Source: Bigelowiella natans CCMP2755
Taxonomy: Eukaryota; Cercozoa; Chlorarachniophyceae
DNA length: 64,000 nt
Direction of reading: 5' to 3'
NCBI GenBank assembly: GCA_000320545.1
Contig: ADNK01001965.1
Coordinates: forward strand, 57,501-121,500
Part shown: positions 45,527 through 57,772 of the stretch, in pieces
How positions within the stretch are numbered: the stretch's first letter is position 1
Layout: each line of letters starts with the position of its first letter
Notes under the pieces: model-generated
Told to the model about the DNA's origin: nothing
The model's input: only the letters and a program-made list of their open reading frames with translations
Database searches by the model: none
Program-made: the position numbers and the translations under genes

Positions 45527-46830
45527 TGTGTGTGTTGCTTATTTTTCAATTAGTCTCAGATGCACATGTTCCTGCATTTTCAAGGTCTAATGTCGCAGAT
45601 TTGCGTAAGTACATCGCACTCCGAGCCGGCTTCCTTTTCCGCGAACACATATACTGTGCCTACAAGTTATGGCGTGATTCTTCAATCTGTCATCGATCCC
45701 TTCTGACGCTGATGATAGAATGAAATGATAAAAGCTTTTGGTTTACTGTACATGAGAGCTCTGCACAAAACGAAAGTACGCAGAGAATGGTGAACACCCA
45801 GCACCTGATGAATACATGAGTCATCGGTCCCGTAGATTAATGAAGTGATATTATGATCTGATGAAGTACATGGTTGGCCCATTGTAGAAAGAGAAACCTA
45901 GCATGGCAAAGGCCTAAGGACATGTCAAAACCACTCTATTAACCCTTCAGGGGTGACATAATATACAACGTTTCTTTATTAAATACCTCCGCCAGCAATA
46001 AAGCAGCAGTGAGTAGACATATCTTTGTCAAATCTTCTCCACATTTACTCGCCTGATTGCATCAGAAATTTTATTTCCTTTACGTTATGAATGGACTTTT
46101 CTTCCCACAATCACTTGAGTACTTTGTAACCGAAGGTGAGAAATGCCGTTGAGAATAGCATACTGGACGCGACTGTAGGAAAATTCAAATGTAACATGAT
46201 ATAATATAACTCTATGGGAGTGAAACTATTTACCTTCGTAGGCAGCAAAAGAGTCGCTTCCATACCAATGCTTCATTGGTGTACTTATGTTGCAGGAGCT
46301 CTTATTTGCTCCACTTCCACCCTATAATTAAGAAGTCTTAGAACTGGAATTATGTCAACGTCCAGGCACTCACATGGACATTTCCGCTGATGAAGCCAAC
46401 TTTTCCCTCTATGTCTTCTTCTCGATGCATATCTGCTCAAAATTTTTTGGAGATTAGCAAAGATAAGAGATGTGATTAATTTCAATCCTTACCAAAAGAG
46501 CCCCCTGGTTCCACAATATGGGTTGAAATTTGCACTTGGAGAACCAGATGGAGCTACCGGCAACGGGAGGACAACAACAGAGACCAAGGCGGAACAAAGC
46601 AGTCAGCTAATTCAAATTTCAAATGTTCACATAATCCAAAATCATTGCCGAGATAGGTTGACGACAGGGAGTACTCACCGAGAGAAATTTCACGAAGAAC
46701 ATTCCCAGACCCCATTTCAGAAGTTACGACAATGTCAAATCCCATGTCTCTAACCGAAAACTAATGTCAATAGTTCTACAGCAGCCGGGTTCTTTGAAAG
46801 ACATTTCGGAGAATTTGATTTGTCCGCTGA
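45071..46830 (-). CDS. Uncharacterised membrane protein gene(s), exons incomplete
   Basis: Several good minus-strand exons occur. An upstream set reads FSVRDMGFDIVVTSEMGSGN, REISLVQISTHIVEPGGSF, MHREEDIEGKVGFISGNVH, GGSGANKSSCNISTPMKHWY and VASSMLFSTAFLTFGYK (46760 to about 46110). It could stop there at KVLK-stop, or splice on at a GTACTC donor. A further exon near 45660-45590 encodes YVFAEKEAGSECDVLTQICD, and the last open exon has a membrane helix (LKALQIFLIALWSINVTMGI) and ends DAEICDEY-stop at 45071. This could be one secretory-pathway membrane protein or two genes. I recognise no family. The extracellular-looking part has paired cysteines and a possible N-glycosylation site (NIS). The start was not located; it is probably between 46.8 and 47.2 kb. 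Confidence 0.45.
45428..45537. repeat. (CT)n(TG)n tract of about 110 bases
   Basis: Interrupted CT repeats with single TTT interruptions, then a TG run, in the unknown membrane-protein region. Confidence 0.95.
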
Positions 46831-47199
46831 AGGGTGTTTTTCAGTAAAATCTGGGAACGAAACTATGTCTCATGCCTAAATTTCCGCAAATAAAGGGAAC
46901 TGTCTGACGCCGTGGAAGCTGTGATATATGTAAGAGGCTGGGTTTGAATATGATTATTTCGGGAAATTATTAACATACGATTCTATTATGACGACTTGAT
47001 GAATGTCAATCTTTTTTTAAAAATATAACTTGATTTTTAAAATTCAGAAAAGAAGTCGAGAAAACATAAGTGGAATACTTTCTCAGATCTACATTGACAC
47101 CGTTAGAATGTGTACATAAACTGAATGCCGTCTGTTTTATCCTAAAAGTAGAATTATCCTCCAGTTTTCTTCTCTTTCTTGTTGTGTTTCCAGAAAGAT

Positions 47200-47585
47200 G
47201 TGAATCTTCTTAGCGCGAAACAGTAGCGCGAACTCCGTTCCCGAATTGTGTGTCCTGACATCCGACTGGGAAGACTGTGCAAGGAAAAGAGCGCTTATTT
47301 ATTCTTACAAACGAATTACCGAATGTCGCAGAGTATAAATGCAATACGTTTTTACCTTTTTTGGGCGCCGCCCATCCCCCCTAAAACCAAACGAAAACCG
47401 AAGAAGAAAATGAGGTCTGTTTCCCTTCCTTCTTTCGATGCTGGATCAATACGAGTAGGGGATGGCAGGAGAGGGGTGGATGCTCGAAGGATTTTGACCT
47501 CGCATGCAAGAAATTGTCGATGAATCGCTGTGTACTATGAAGTGACAAGTGTTTGTGTTACACAACAGAATTAGAAGTCGTAACA
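47200..47585 (+). promoter_or_regulatory. 5' flank of the acidic IQ-like gene, with TGTCGCA
   Basis: TGTCGCA at 47324-47330 lies 256 bases upstream of the ATG at 47586. Its reverse complement carries the usual leading C (CTGCGACA). Confidence 0.4.
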
Positions 47586-48527
47586 ATGCCGTTCTCTCCA
47601 ACAAATATGTCCAACTCAAATCCAACCAAGCCGCACTCTCCCTCCGGGGTGGAGCAAAACTCGAAGCAAGGGATCCTCAAGGGTCATCAGAAACCTGCGA
47701 AAGAGAAGAAGGTCCATTTTGGACCTGTAAAAATTAAGGTCGTGGAGGCCCTGAGATGGTACTACAACTGAGATTTCGTGACTATTGAATGAATTATCAT
47801 GTAAAAGGTTAGACTGATTTGTTAACGTTGCAGGGAAGCACTCCGAGGGAATATTCGGGAGCCATCCGGACCCGACCCCGATTACTGCACAATTGGCATT
47901 TGTCGCCAACGTCGCCTCTCACAGCTTTTAGCCAAAATTCAAGCTAGATTTGTGTTACGGAGATGGAGAGACAAAGCAGCGGTTGCAACAGCTGTGAGCG
48001 GTCCAACACGAACTGGATCTGACACTGACACAACAGCGTGCACAACAGATTCGGAGATGCTGTCGTTTTGCACATTTATGCCTGAAGGATTTAACCTTGT
48101 GGATGTTGCTGACGACGACGAAGCCCCATGGGGCTTTGATGACGAAGAAGATAATGAAGAGCAGGAGGAAGAAGAAGATAATGAAGAAGAAGAGGGAGGA
48201 GAAGAAAGAGCAAGTGAAGCAAGGGAAAAGAGAGGTGACGGTTCGGCAGACTCTGAAATAGTAGATGAATGGGAGGGAGAAGGCGATACAACAGATGAAG
48301 GAGAAAATTCGTCGAATCTCTCGGATAATACTCTAGATTTTCATTCAGATAGAAAGTCCCCGCGATATTGCAGGATGAGTAATGATGGAAAATTGGAGAG
48401 AAACCATACTGAAAAGAAGATAATCAACGACCTGATTCGAATAAATACAAATAATAATGATGAAATGCAGACTTATACTACAGCTGAAGTGCTCAGTGGG
48501 ACAGATGTTGCAGCTTTACAGGCATAA
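47586..48527 (+). CDS. Acidic protein with RVxF-like and IQ-like motifs, function unknown
   Basis: Exons 47586-47758 and 47834-48527 join in phase (a TG|G codon) to about 288 residues. The N-terminus is Ser/Pro/Asn-rich, then GILKGHQKP and KKVHFGPVKIK. KVHF fits the RVxF consensus of protein phosphatase 1 docking. Exon 2 has RRLSQLLAKIQARFVLRRWR, which resembles an IQ calmodulin-binding helix. A long Glu/Asp-rich stretch follows (about residues 115-195), and the tail is polar. I recognise no family. A regulatory or scaffold subunit for a phosphatase is a guess from motifs only. Intron and start are well supported. Confidence 0.6.
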
Positions 48528-49697
48528 CCTGCTTGTACCTTAGGAAAAATCAGCAATTAGAATGTAAATAAATTAACCGAGGTCAGCATACGCGACATGA
48601 TAACTACAGCGATATGAGAGCCATATTTTTTGATAAAATTGTAGTCCAAAGCAGTACAATTCGACATGACAATCTCTTGTCCATGTCATCTATAGCACGC
48701 TAAATGCGAACATAATAATTAGGCCACAAGTAACATAAATGATTTAGTCGACATGCATAATATCTGCCGCTATAGTGTGTGTGTGTGTGTATGTGTACAG
48801 GTGATGCATGATGCATACCTTGTCGCGGTGTTATGCTGAACTATGTCTCCATCTGATGACGACGGCTGCACACATGCTATTGACAAGCGAAATTTTGTGA
48901 ACACGTGTTTACTCAAGATTATTAAATTCCACGAATCGAATAGCATCCAATGTCATGTAATATCATCTGCGCCTTCTTCTAGACCGAAACAAGATCGACG
49001 ACGCATGCGATTGCATGCATGAAAAACATCACAGCGGAGATCAACAGATTAACATTAGCACTGTAGCTACATAGCCGCTATATTGGTCACATATATATAC
49101 ACAGCTACATTAGGATGACCATTGAACAAATTCAATTGGTTGATTACAGTCGTACATCCGTCTCATGTACGACATGAATATATATAAGGCAACAAAGCAT
49201 GAATAAATATGTGTACTTGCGCTAGCTAGCTACAATAGCAACACAAGCGAGCACATATACATGCATGTAAGCTGTACACATACGATGTAACTGGCACGGC
49301 GCATCTGAAAGCTAGATCGCATGCAAGGGCTGTAACATTGTATCTGCAGTCAGGGCGGGCTTGCATGCCTGTATGCCATGCTAGCATAGCATGTGGGCAA
49401 GCGATATATCTTGCGCGCGTTGGGCCGGTATAAAATAAAACATCTCTTTATGAAATCAGAGCTAATTCTTCGCTTGGGCCGCGCCATTATGACTGCATGC
49501 TGCAAATAGAAATGTATGTAGTTCAAGTCTTAATAATTATTGCTATCAAGTAGTACTTATCTCTCATCATTTTTGCGTGGTTATTCACCTTAGCTTATTC
49601 CTTCTTGCATCGCGGTACAAAATATTCGATTTATCCCTCTGTACATTCCAGCTATCTGCTGCACTCTTCTTGAACCCTTTTGCTAACAGCAGGTGAC
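48528..49697. other. 1.2 kb convergent spacer, palindrome-rich, no gene seen
   Basis: Spacer between the acidic-protein gene (+) and the UBA gene (-). It is full of GCATGC, TGCATG, CTAGC and ACATAT words (for example 49240-49400) and contains no convincing coding frame. Confidence 0.45.
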
Positions 49698-51371
49698 CTA
49701 CACTGACGCAGTCTGATGCGGTGCATCATCATCATCGAGATCATCTATGCGGAATACCACGTCGTTTTTCTTTTGTGGGTCGTCTTCGTGGAGCTCCTTC
49801 TTCTCCTCGTATACCTGGCCGCTGTGCTGGAGATTGGCATTCATTTTTGCAGTTGTTGCGGCTGTCGCGTTTTTGTTGTTATTCTTAATATCTGCCATCC
49901 TATCCTCTGTGTTGTCTGATTTTCTCTCATCAGTGCGCCGTCGTCGCACAGCAGAAGTAGGTGGACTTGGGCGCGACGATGTAGGAACTAGAGACCACGC
50001 CCCGGTATCAATGACAGACGTACACTTTGGACACTGGATGTGGCGATACGAGGCCTGAAATCTAGGTGAAGAATGGGGGAAGGGGGAGGAGATACGATGC
50101 AAAGTGTTCATTTTGGTGGACGCTCATCAGCTCTTCACGAGATCTCCTCCGTTGCAACAAAAAAGCGACGATGACCAAGCGACAATGAAGATATTGAGAA
50201 AGTATGAAAAATACTAAGGGTTATGGTGTCTTTCTCTTACTTCAATTTGCAACCACAGGCAGGACACTGTCGCTGTATCGTGATGTTATTTTTCCCTCTG
50301 CACACCCCGCATACGAAAGTACGGGTGGATCTTGGTATCTAGAACACAACAGTAACAAAGAAAAACCAAGAGGACAATTTGATGAAAATAATCCCCGGAT
50401 ATACTCTTCAAAACGTTCGCACAACCACTGGTCATTACCAATCCCATCATCACCATCATCATCACCAGCAGCAGCAGCAGCAGCAGCAGCGGCACGCAGC
50501 ATCATTCCACTACTCTATTGGAGGTGCGGCAGTGTCCGCAGCGAACTATCAGCGTGCTGTCCGATCCTGGCCCAGCCCAAGAGCGCCTTGACTGTCGCAC
50601 ATTCGGTCGTGGAGGCGGGCGTGATTTCTGATCTGAACGTAGATGTGGATTTGTTGCACTTCTTCCTCGGGACGGGTGGCCATTTCTCTGAGGAGGGCTT
50701 TGGGTGAGTAATGTAATGCACTGATCAAGATCGCCCTTGCATGCCACGACGACGGCCTGCACTGTGGGAATGTCCAGGAACCCCATCTCCACCAACATCG
50801 ACACGACTCTCTGGCAGCGAACACAACCAATTGTCAGTGTCTTCACATGGACGATGTCACAGCATCCACACTCATATCCGCAAGCAATAACCACCAGCGA
50901 TGATAACTCACACCTACAATACCATTACATGAGTAGCACCTGATACTCCGCTATGTGCGAAGGAAGACCGGGCGGCGGTGGTGGTTTAGGAGGTGGGGTG
51001 GCAGTTGCTGTATTAATTGCGCGCCCTGAACCTCGTGGACGAGGGGCCGATTGAGGCAATTTACGGGTAGCATTGCGCCTCCGCGGTGATTCTATTGGGA
51101 GCTTATTCTTCAATCTCAAGAAGTCTCGCCATTGCTCAAGATCATACATACTTTGCTTTGTTGTGTCGACTGATCAAATAAATGAAAAGAACATTTCGGC
51201 AGTGTAAATGGGAGGGTTGCTGAAACTTCGTATATGGTCATAGCTGAGTATCACTACCATAAATTCGGGCCGCGTGCCAATCGCTCTGTTCATTTGGAAG
51301 TATATCATTCAGGCAATATAATCTCTCCCCCCCTCTCTCTCTCTCTTTCTCTTAGCAATGAGTATGTGTGC

Positions 51372-51412
<41 letters not shown>

Positions 51413-52028
51413 CATATGCATACGGCAATCCCCTTAATATCATGTTGTTTTTAAAGCCACGTGTTTTTGTGTGGATGTTTCAAGTTATTTTCTCAGATTC
51501 ATTGCATCGTTTATGGCAGAGACCTCAGTTTGAGGCATAGGCAGCAACTCTGAGGCAAGTTTAAGCCGAAACTTCTCCCTCTTCTTTATGTCTTCCTCTC
51601 CCAGCCATGTCGGTGTCTTCGGTGTTTTCGAAGAACCTTCATATTGGAGAGGGTTAGTACACTACAAGATGGTCTACTTGCCTATTGCATAATATCCTGT
51701 TCCATGATGAAAGAGGGATTATGATACCTAGTTTTGCCTTGCCATCGTCCGAGCTTAGTTGCGTTTGAATATCGACTCGAGACTTGGCCTTATTGTCTTG
51801 CTTTCGACCCGAGTCGAACGCCCCTTCGATTTCGACGTCCGCCTCCTGTATGGAATCTTCATCCTCCGTCATGAGCGTGCCCTGAATCATGTCTTCGGAA
51901 TTGAAGTTTGTTAACTCTATCTCCTCTGTATCTGCACGGACCACAAGGGGGATTCCCTCATCGTCTTGGTCACTTTGGTCCCCTGGTAAGGTCGAGGAAG
52001 AGGCTCTGGGCAGCAAGGGCGTTGTCAT
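49698..52028 (-). CDS. UBA-domain protein with C-terminal zinc-ribbon-like repeats
   Basis: The start at 52028 gives MTTPLLPRASSSTLPGDQSD and an acidic region. Next is an exon with WLGEEDIKKREKFRLKLAS (about 51600), then YDLEQWRDFLRLKNKLPIES and a Pro-rich linker (about 51130-50940). A UBA domain follows (VVSMLVEMGFLDIPTVQAVV, CKGDLDQCITLLTQ; about 50810-50700), whose MGF loop normally binds ubiquitin. Three CxxC pairs close the protein: VRCGHCRTSNRV, FVCGVCRGKNN with QCPACGCKL, and HIQCPKCTSVIDTG. These resemble LSD1-type or ribbon zinc fingers. It ends in an Asp-rich tail (DDLDDDDAPHQTASV-stop). The domain combination suggests a ubiquitin-linked adaptor; no precise orthologue is recognised. 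Exon boundaries are partly inferred. Two TGCGACA elements lie 109 and 208 bases upstream. Confidence 0.7.
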
Positions 52029-52300
52029 GAAGAGGGAGATGGGGACCGGGAGCCAGGGGAATTCAGAACGATTCTCCCGAAAACAAAGAATTTGCAAAAC
52101 AAAGGGAATTTTACTGGTAAAACTGATCTATCATGTTGTCGCAGATAAATCTTTTAGTTTCTTCTACTTCATTTCCAAATGAAAGGACCATGGATCTCGG
52201 ACGCCTGCTCTTTTCAAACGGCTGAGATTCATGTGTGCGACAACAAATTGTTCTTGTCACAGGGTGTAATTTCAGTTGGAATTTATCCGGAGGAATGAAC
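52029..52300 (-). promoter_or_regulatory. Promoter of the UBA gene with two TGCGACA elements
   Basis: TGTCGCA at 52137-52143 and TGCGACA at 52236-52242 lie in opposite orientations, 109 and 208 bases upstream of the inferred ATG. Confidence 0.5.
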
Positions 52301-52948
52301 CGCGATTGAGTTTTCAAAAAAAAGAAAATGCCCACATCGCACTCCAACTGCTGGATGGGATTCACTCCTTCCCATCTATTCAAACATTCGGAAATGCATC
52401 ATCTTCCTGTCCATTAGTTGGTTCCTGATTGAAGACTGCTTGACTGATTCTCACATGCATCATCGCAAGTGCTAGAGTGCTGTGCATCGTGGCCTCATTG
52501 CACAATGTGTCACACGTTCTTCACGAATGAGGCCGTCATCACAGGTAGATCCCGTGAAGAATGCAATGGCAGCAAAGCTAAGCGAATGAACACATGCACC
52601 ATGTGTGCACACGCAATCGTGCAAACGCAATTGGAACAAAATGTGCTGCGCACACGTGCACATGTGTCACGAGCAAAAACCCCTCTAGCCCTGCTCCAGG
52701 CTGCATGCTCCAACGAAGACTAACTGGCGATGTCATAGCATCAGACTGATAAAAGAAAATAAGCTAATTGTGTGCACTATCACACCATCATGATGGCAAA
52801 TGTAAATTCATCAGGTTTTGCATTGCTCTTTTACAACATGTTTACAAATGGATACATGCCCTTGTACTTAAAATAGTCTGGGCCAAGCAGACAGCACGCT
52901 GTTATATTGCACTGACTGCATAAACACTACGAAAGAAATTGAAGAATC
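52301..52948. other. Spacer, no gene seen
   Basis: TpG/CpA-rich spacer (GTGCACAC, ACACGTGCACATGTG near 52600-52660) between the UBA gene 5' flank and the TMEM144 gene 3' end. No coding signal was found. Confidence 0.4.
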
Positions 52949-53683
52949 CTACGCCTTGGATAGGACAATGCAGATGGCGCAAATGATCGATAGCGTGAAA
53001 ACACCGACTAAGAAATTTCCAAAATCAACTGTCAGAGATGTAGACCTTCTTCTAGAAACTGTTGCCATGTACAGGCGCTCAAAAATTGAATTATTACCAA
53101 GAAGTAAGTAGTTCCTTGTTCCTCTGATTTCTTTAAAGAAGAAAACGCTCCAAAGCGAGCCCACTAGACCAGGCCCAATGACGGCCTATAGAAGATAACC
53201 AATCCACATCAACCCACATCAATAAGCATACGGGTACATATTTCCTAGTACCAACGGGAAAGCCACTGTGTAGCCCAAAATTCCGTTGGCAATGAACCAG
53301 CCAACTTGTCCCAGGGCCCACATGCATCCTATCAGTGGTGGAATAGACCATATCGTAACCATGCCGTCGTGAATCGTGTACCACACAAATGCATGTGTGC
53401 GGAAGTAAATCTCAGGAGTGCACTTCATGCACTCTTCTGGCTTTCGTGCGGACCTGAAAGAAAAGCGGGGGCGCATAGCTCACTAGACACCCAAGGCTTG
53501 TTCTTCATAATCCTGTGGGAGTCATTGATTTAGACCAAAACACCGCTCAGTAACCAGGAAATGGCAACTCGACTAACGCTGAATTGTATTAGATACTACA
53601 TCGAATAGGCCAGGAATATCGTCATAGACATAATGATGATTCCGCAAAAGTGGGCGAAAACCTGTGGGTAACGTTTGAGGAGA

Positions 53684-53737
<54 letters not shown>

Positions 53738-54455
53738 CAACAAGAAACAAACACGCAATAAAATATCACACACGAAAGGCGCTCAACTCCAGGTGAGTTC
53801 ATGTTGCACACATCGCTGCTTCACACATCAAGGCCGTGAGTTTGCACCAGAAAGCTCACCGATTTCGACAGAGGTTTAAATTCATACGTGTGCTCATCAT
53901 CAGACTTTTCAAGAAAAAGAACTAATAATACTATAGCCAAGACGGCTAGCCTGTGACAAAAGTAGCAATTGGAAAGGGGGGAGAGGGGGGTGGTGTAGTA
54001 CGTAGTCAAGGGGCTCGGAACTAGCACCACGATAATGCTCAACGCACTTGTTGCCTGGAACAAAAGGACATATTAGATACATCATTTTGAACATTGTGAA
54101 GGGAAAATCCGGACAGAAAAGAGTGACGCCCATGACGAAGTGAAACACCTCTCCGTGGCAAGCAAAATACAAATGGGTCCCTATCGGATGAGATCCTCCT
54201 CATCCGACACATGGACGGCAATAGCACTTTTAGTGGTCATAGCTGTCGCCGTCGCCATCTTCAAATTTGATGATGATGATGATGACGATGATGATGATGA
54301 TGATGATATCAACCTTTTTAAAAAATGAATCAGAGATTTTTTTTTTCAAATTAAATCGTACCATCACTGCAGTTATGCTGCTGGATGTAGGTAGGAGGAT
54401 CGAAATTGTTCCCGAAGAGGAACCCTGCAGATCACGGTAGGAAAAGATTTTTAAC

Positions 54456-54494
<39 letters not shown>

Positions 54495-56339
54495 ACGTGC
54501 GCGCGCACGTGCTCATGCTGTACGCTCTTTTATGCGTTTGTGTGGGTAGTGCATGGTATCGAAACGAGATAGAAGCAGAGTCGGGAAGAATGCGTGCTCA
54601 CCGGCGCATACAGCGGCAGCGATGCCCTTAAATTTGGACTTTGGCTCTCCCTCCGCATCACTTTCAATATCTGTCAGTATAATATAAGCACGAGAGCAGC
54701 TGATCAGAGCGAGGCATCTGTTATTGCAAAGCATGAAAAGAAGGACGTGCATGGTGGATTAGTTGTTTTTTCAAAGACTTAGATCGCTGACCCTGATTTT
54801 GAATCGAGTCGGCTGTCTTCGCCTCCATCGCTGTTTACAAATAACAAAAAATTAAGGAAGAAGCGAGGCGGAAGAGACTTCCCCTTCGGCACCAAAATGT
54901 GTCCGAATTTGAAAACAAAGTAGCAGCAGCACGTAAGATGCCTCACCTTCCTCGGGCCCACTTGGCAGCTGGGTGAAATCGTCGACCCTTTTAAGATTTT
55001 TTTTTTAAAAACAAGTACGATTCAAATAATCAAGATGACACTAATCTTGCTTTGGGGTTTATGCAGAGATTTATATATACTTACGGTTTATCAGGAGTCA
55101 CTGTGACAAAGAAGCTGGTACCAAGGGAGAAAAGTGCAAAGCACAACCCCAGGACGTTTAGCCACACCTAAAGAAACCACAAATGTTTGGAGGTACCACC
55201 TAGCTTTGTACTTCATGCCTTTCGTCAAACAGGCTTGCACGACTTTTTTGCGCGAGGTACTAGGTCTGTAAAATTCTTCTATGTCCTCTTCTTTTTCATT
55301 TAGATGAAACACCATTTTCAGCTCATCTTTCTCAAGGTCGAAGAATCCGAAGAACCCAGTGGCCCATCCAACCATCAGAGCCTTAGTTTTGTCAATATTA
55401 GAATAGAAGCAGCACACTAAGCCCCGATTATGGATTGCCACAGTCTTATCATCCTATCTCATCATTCGTACCGTGGAGCCCCAAATGACTAGACCAAGAC
55501 CCATGCCTGACATGAACCATGGATAGATGGAGGGGGGTGTCAAGGAATACCAACAGCGACGTGGAGTGCAATATATTGAGATAGTGACCGATTTGTTGGA
55601 TGATGTAAACGCAGAGCACGTTTCCTGACCAAATTAAAGGATTTGTGGATTTATACCGAAGTGTGCGTTAGCTCAAGAATGACGCGGGGGGTAAATGTTT
55701 TAGAAAACAAAGGCGACCCTTTCTTTCTAGGACACACAGCTGGGAAAGAAGTTCTCGCTCACAAAGAAGAGGGGGGGTGGAGTAGCTCAACCTGTGGCCC
55801 AGAGAGCTCCTCCAAGCATAGAAAACGGGTAGAATTTAGGAGATCCTTGTATCAGTTGAACCTTTTGCATATCATTGTCCTCTCACGCCCCATCTAGGGA
55901 CGCAACCTAGTTGCAAGATCGAGTGTGCACTTACGACGAGACCCACTGTCCAAATGCCCATACACATGAAGAGCTGGAAGAAGACGCCATCCCCGCTGTG
56001 AAAAAATGGCTCGGTGTGATTATTCATCCGAGTTTCAATACATGCCACTATAAACGCAGACAGACCCTCATACCTGTCAAACCTCTTCACCACCACGAAG
56101 TTGGACCCAAAGAAGAGCATGGACATCAACACGCCGATGTATCTGATAATTATGCACCCCAGCTCACAACTGCTTCCAGTCATATCTCTCCTTCTAACGA
56201 TACCCGAGAATTGTCGCCGCCATCTTTCCTTTCTACTGCTGCCGGACGGGCTGGGGGAAGGGAATATCCGAACACAACAGTATCCGCCGTAAAGAGAGCG
56301 AATGTCTAGAAAGTCCATGTCGCACTTGCAGAATCCCAT
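52949..56339 (-). CDS. TMEM144: TMEM144-like ten-helix transporter (DMT superfamily)
   Basis: Multi-exon minus gene. Recognisable TMEM144 segments in order: RYIGVLMSMLFFGSNFVVVK, GDGVFFQLFMCMGIWTVGLV (joined across an intron after FDR), GMGLGLVIWGS, LMVGWATGFFGFFDLEKDEL, VWLNVLGLCFALFSLGTSFF, FKGIAAAVCAG, LFGNNFDPPTYI, FAHFCGIIIMSMTIFLAYSM, PPLIGCMWALGQVGWFIANG with GYTVAFPLVLG, GSLWSVFFFKEIRGTRNYLL and FTLSIICAICIVLSKA-stop. The order matches human TMEM144, a putative carbohydrate transporter of internal membranes. ATG choices are 56339, 56318 and 56183; the first adds a basic leader of about 50 residues. A TA microsatellite, 53688-53733, lies in an intron. TGTCGCA is at 56567, 228 bases upstream. 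Confidence 0.88.
53688..53733. repeat. (TA)n microsatellite
   Basis: About 23 TA units in an intron of the TMEM144-like gene. Confidence 0.95.
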
Positions 56340-56735
56340 GATTTTCGTTCTTTCTGAACCTTATACCGAGGAGGAGGAGGCCAACGCAGGCCGAAGTTTC
56401 GTGCGAGACAAGGAAATTAACCGAAAAGTCCAAAAATATCCGTCAACGTATCCCCGTTACCCCGTCATGATCTTCGAGCACTCCCATGGATAAACGACAT
56501 CTATTTTGTAAACACATGACAATTGCTTCAATGTCGTTCCCTCAAATTTTGCTGAGTTTCTTTTATTGTCGCACATCGCGGATGGGACCGCTTCATACGA
56601 TCGGGTTTTGAGGCATTTTCAGTGACGCCGCCACTGAGAACCTTCCCCGTTCTTGCGTGAGAACGTTCCTCGCATTCCTGACACGAGGAGCATTGCGGGT
56701 GAAACTACCTGAATTGTTTCCCAAGAGCAGTCAGA

Positions 56736-56807
56736 AGCGGCGTGGCGCAGCGGAAGCGCGTGAGGCTCATAACCTCGAGGTCCCTTGATCGAAACAAGGC
56801 GCCGCTA
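56736..56807 (+). tRNA. Initiator tRNA-Met (CAT), intronless
   Basis: A complete 72-base cloverleaf can be folded by eye. The 7-base acceptor stem AGCGGCG pairs perfectly with CGCCGCT, plus discriminator A. The D-stem is GCGC/GCGC, the anticodon stem TGAGG/CCTCG with loop CTCATAA (anticodon CAT at 56768-56770), and the T-stem CCTTG/CAAGG. The T-loop is ATCGAAA instead of TTCRANN, the hallmark of eukaryotic initiator tRNA, and the first pair A1:U72 also fits. T-runs (TTTTCC, TTTTC, then T9) from about 56816 can serve as RNA polymerase III terminators. No CCA is encoded. Confidence 0.95.
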
Positions 56808-56859
56808 TCTGTTCCTTTTCCTTTTCTGTATTTTTTTTTCCTGCGTAGGCTTCCAGTAG

Positions 56860-56939
<80 letters not shown>

Positions 56940-57772
56940 CATGTTTGCAGGAAGGATCCTCGCCCCTGCAACGTAGAGATTATTGCGCTCCCTTAGTAAG
57001 GGAGATGTCGTCAGATTGGAAATCTTGATCGAAATTGTTCAGCTGAAACGTATGTGATCCTCAAAGCTTTGGTCTGTGCGATGGAGCAAGTACATCTGGT
57101 CTATTAATTCATTGTCTAGCTTTGTAACCAGATTCGAGAGTAGAATCATGACACCTAGAGCCGATTCAGTTCAGCTCAACTACGATTAGCGAGTTCTACT
57201 AGCAGGTAGGTAAAGCTAGGAAAGAGCTAAGTAGGTCACGCCGCGTTGCGCGTGCTTCAACGAAACGAAATTCGTCAGCATACATCACACTGCGTAACGG
57301 ATTTGTAATTATCTTATTAGAACTTTATCTGCCAACACATAACCGTACGTGACAGTTAATGTACAAGTAAGCATGAGCTACGACACATAGCACTCTCTGA
57401 TGCGTTGAAGTCATGCTCGCACTTTGCAACCTCTCAATTACATTGCAAGCGTACGGAATTGAGAATTCATTGCGGTCTTGAATTGTCTTCCTATGCGTTG
57501 ATATCAACACCTGTCATGCAGTCATGCATGGTGACATCCAAATGCAGATTGGCATGTATACACAACTCAATGTAGCTACATGCTAAATGTACTGCTGCAT
57601 TTGTTTATTACACATGTCACGATAACTAGATTAAATACATAATGGTGAGATCGTGGATGATGACAGCGTGCACTTGGATGGGCATATAGTCAGATCCGCA
57701 CCGAACTTGATCGCATAGCAGTAGATGGCTTGACTGAGTTGAGCACGAAAATCAGAGTACTGATGTTCCAAT
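56808..57772. other. Spacer with (CT)n tract, no gene seen
   Basis: A long (CT)n microsatellite at about 56860-56931 follows the tRNA. The remainder to 57.77 kb is TGCATG/TGCAAT-rich with no recognisable coding frame. Confidence 0.4.
56860..56931. repeat. (CT)n microsatellite downstream of tRNA-iMet
   Basis: About 36 CT units with one TTT interruption, starting roughly 50 bases beyond the tRNA. Confidence 0.95.

Noticed and set aside
45591-45597. TGTCGCA as a promoter element
   Set aside because: It falls in a likely minus-strand coding segment (QICDI), so it was not counted among promoter copies.
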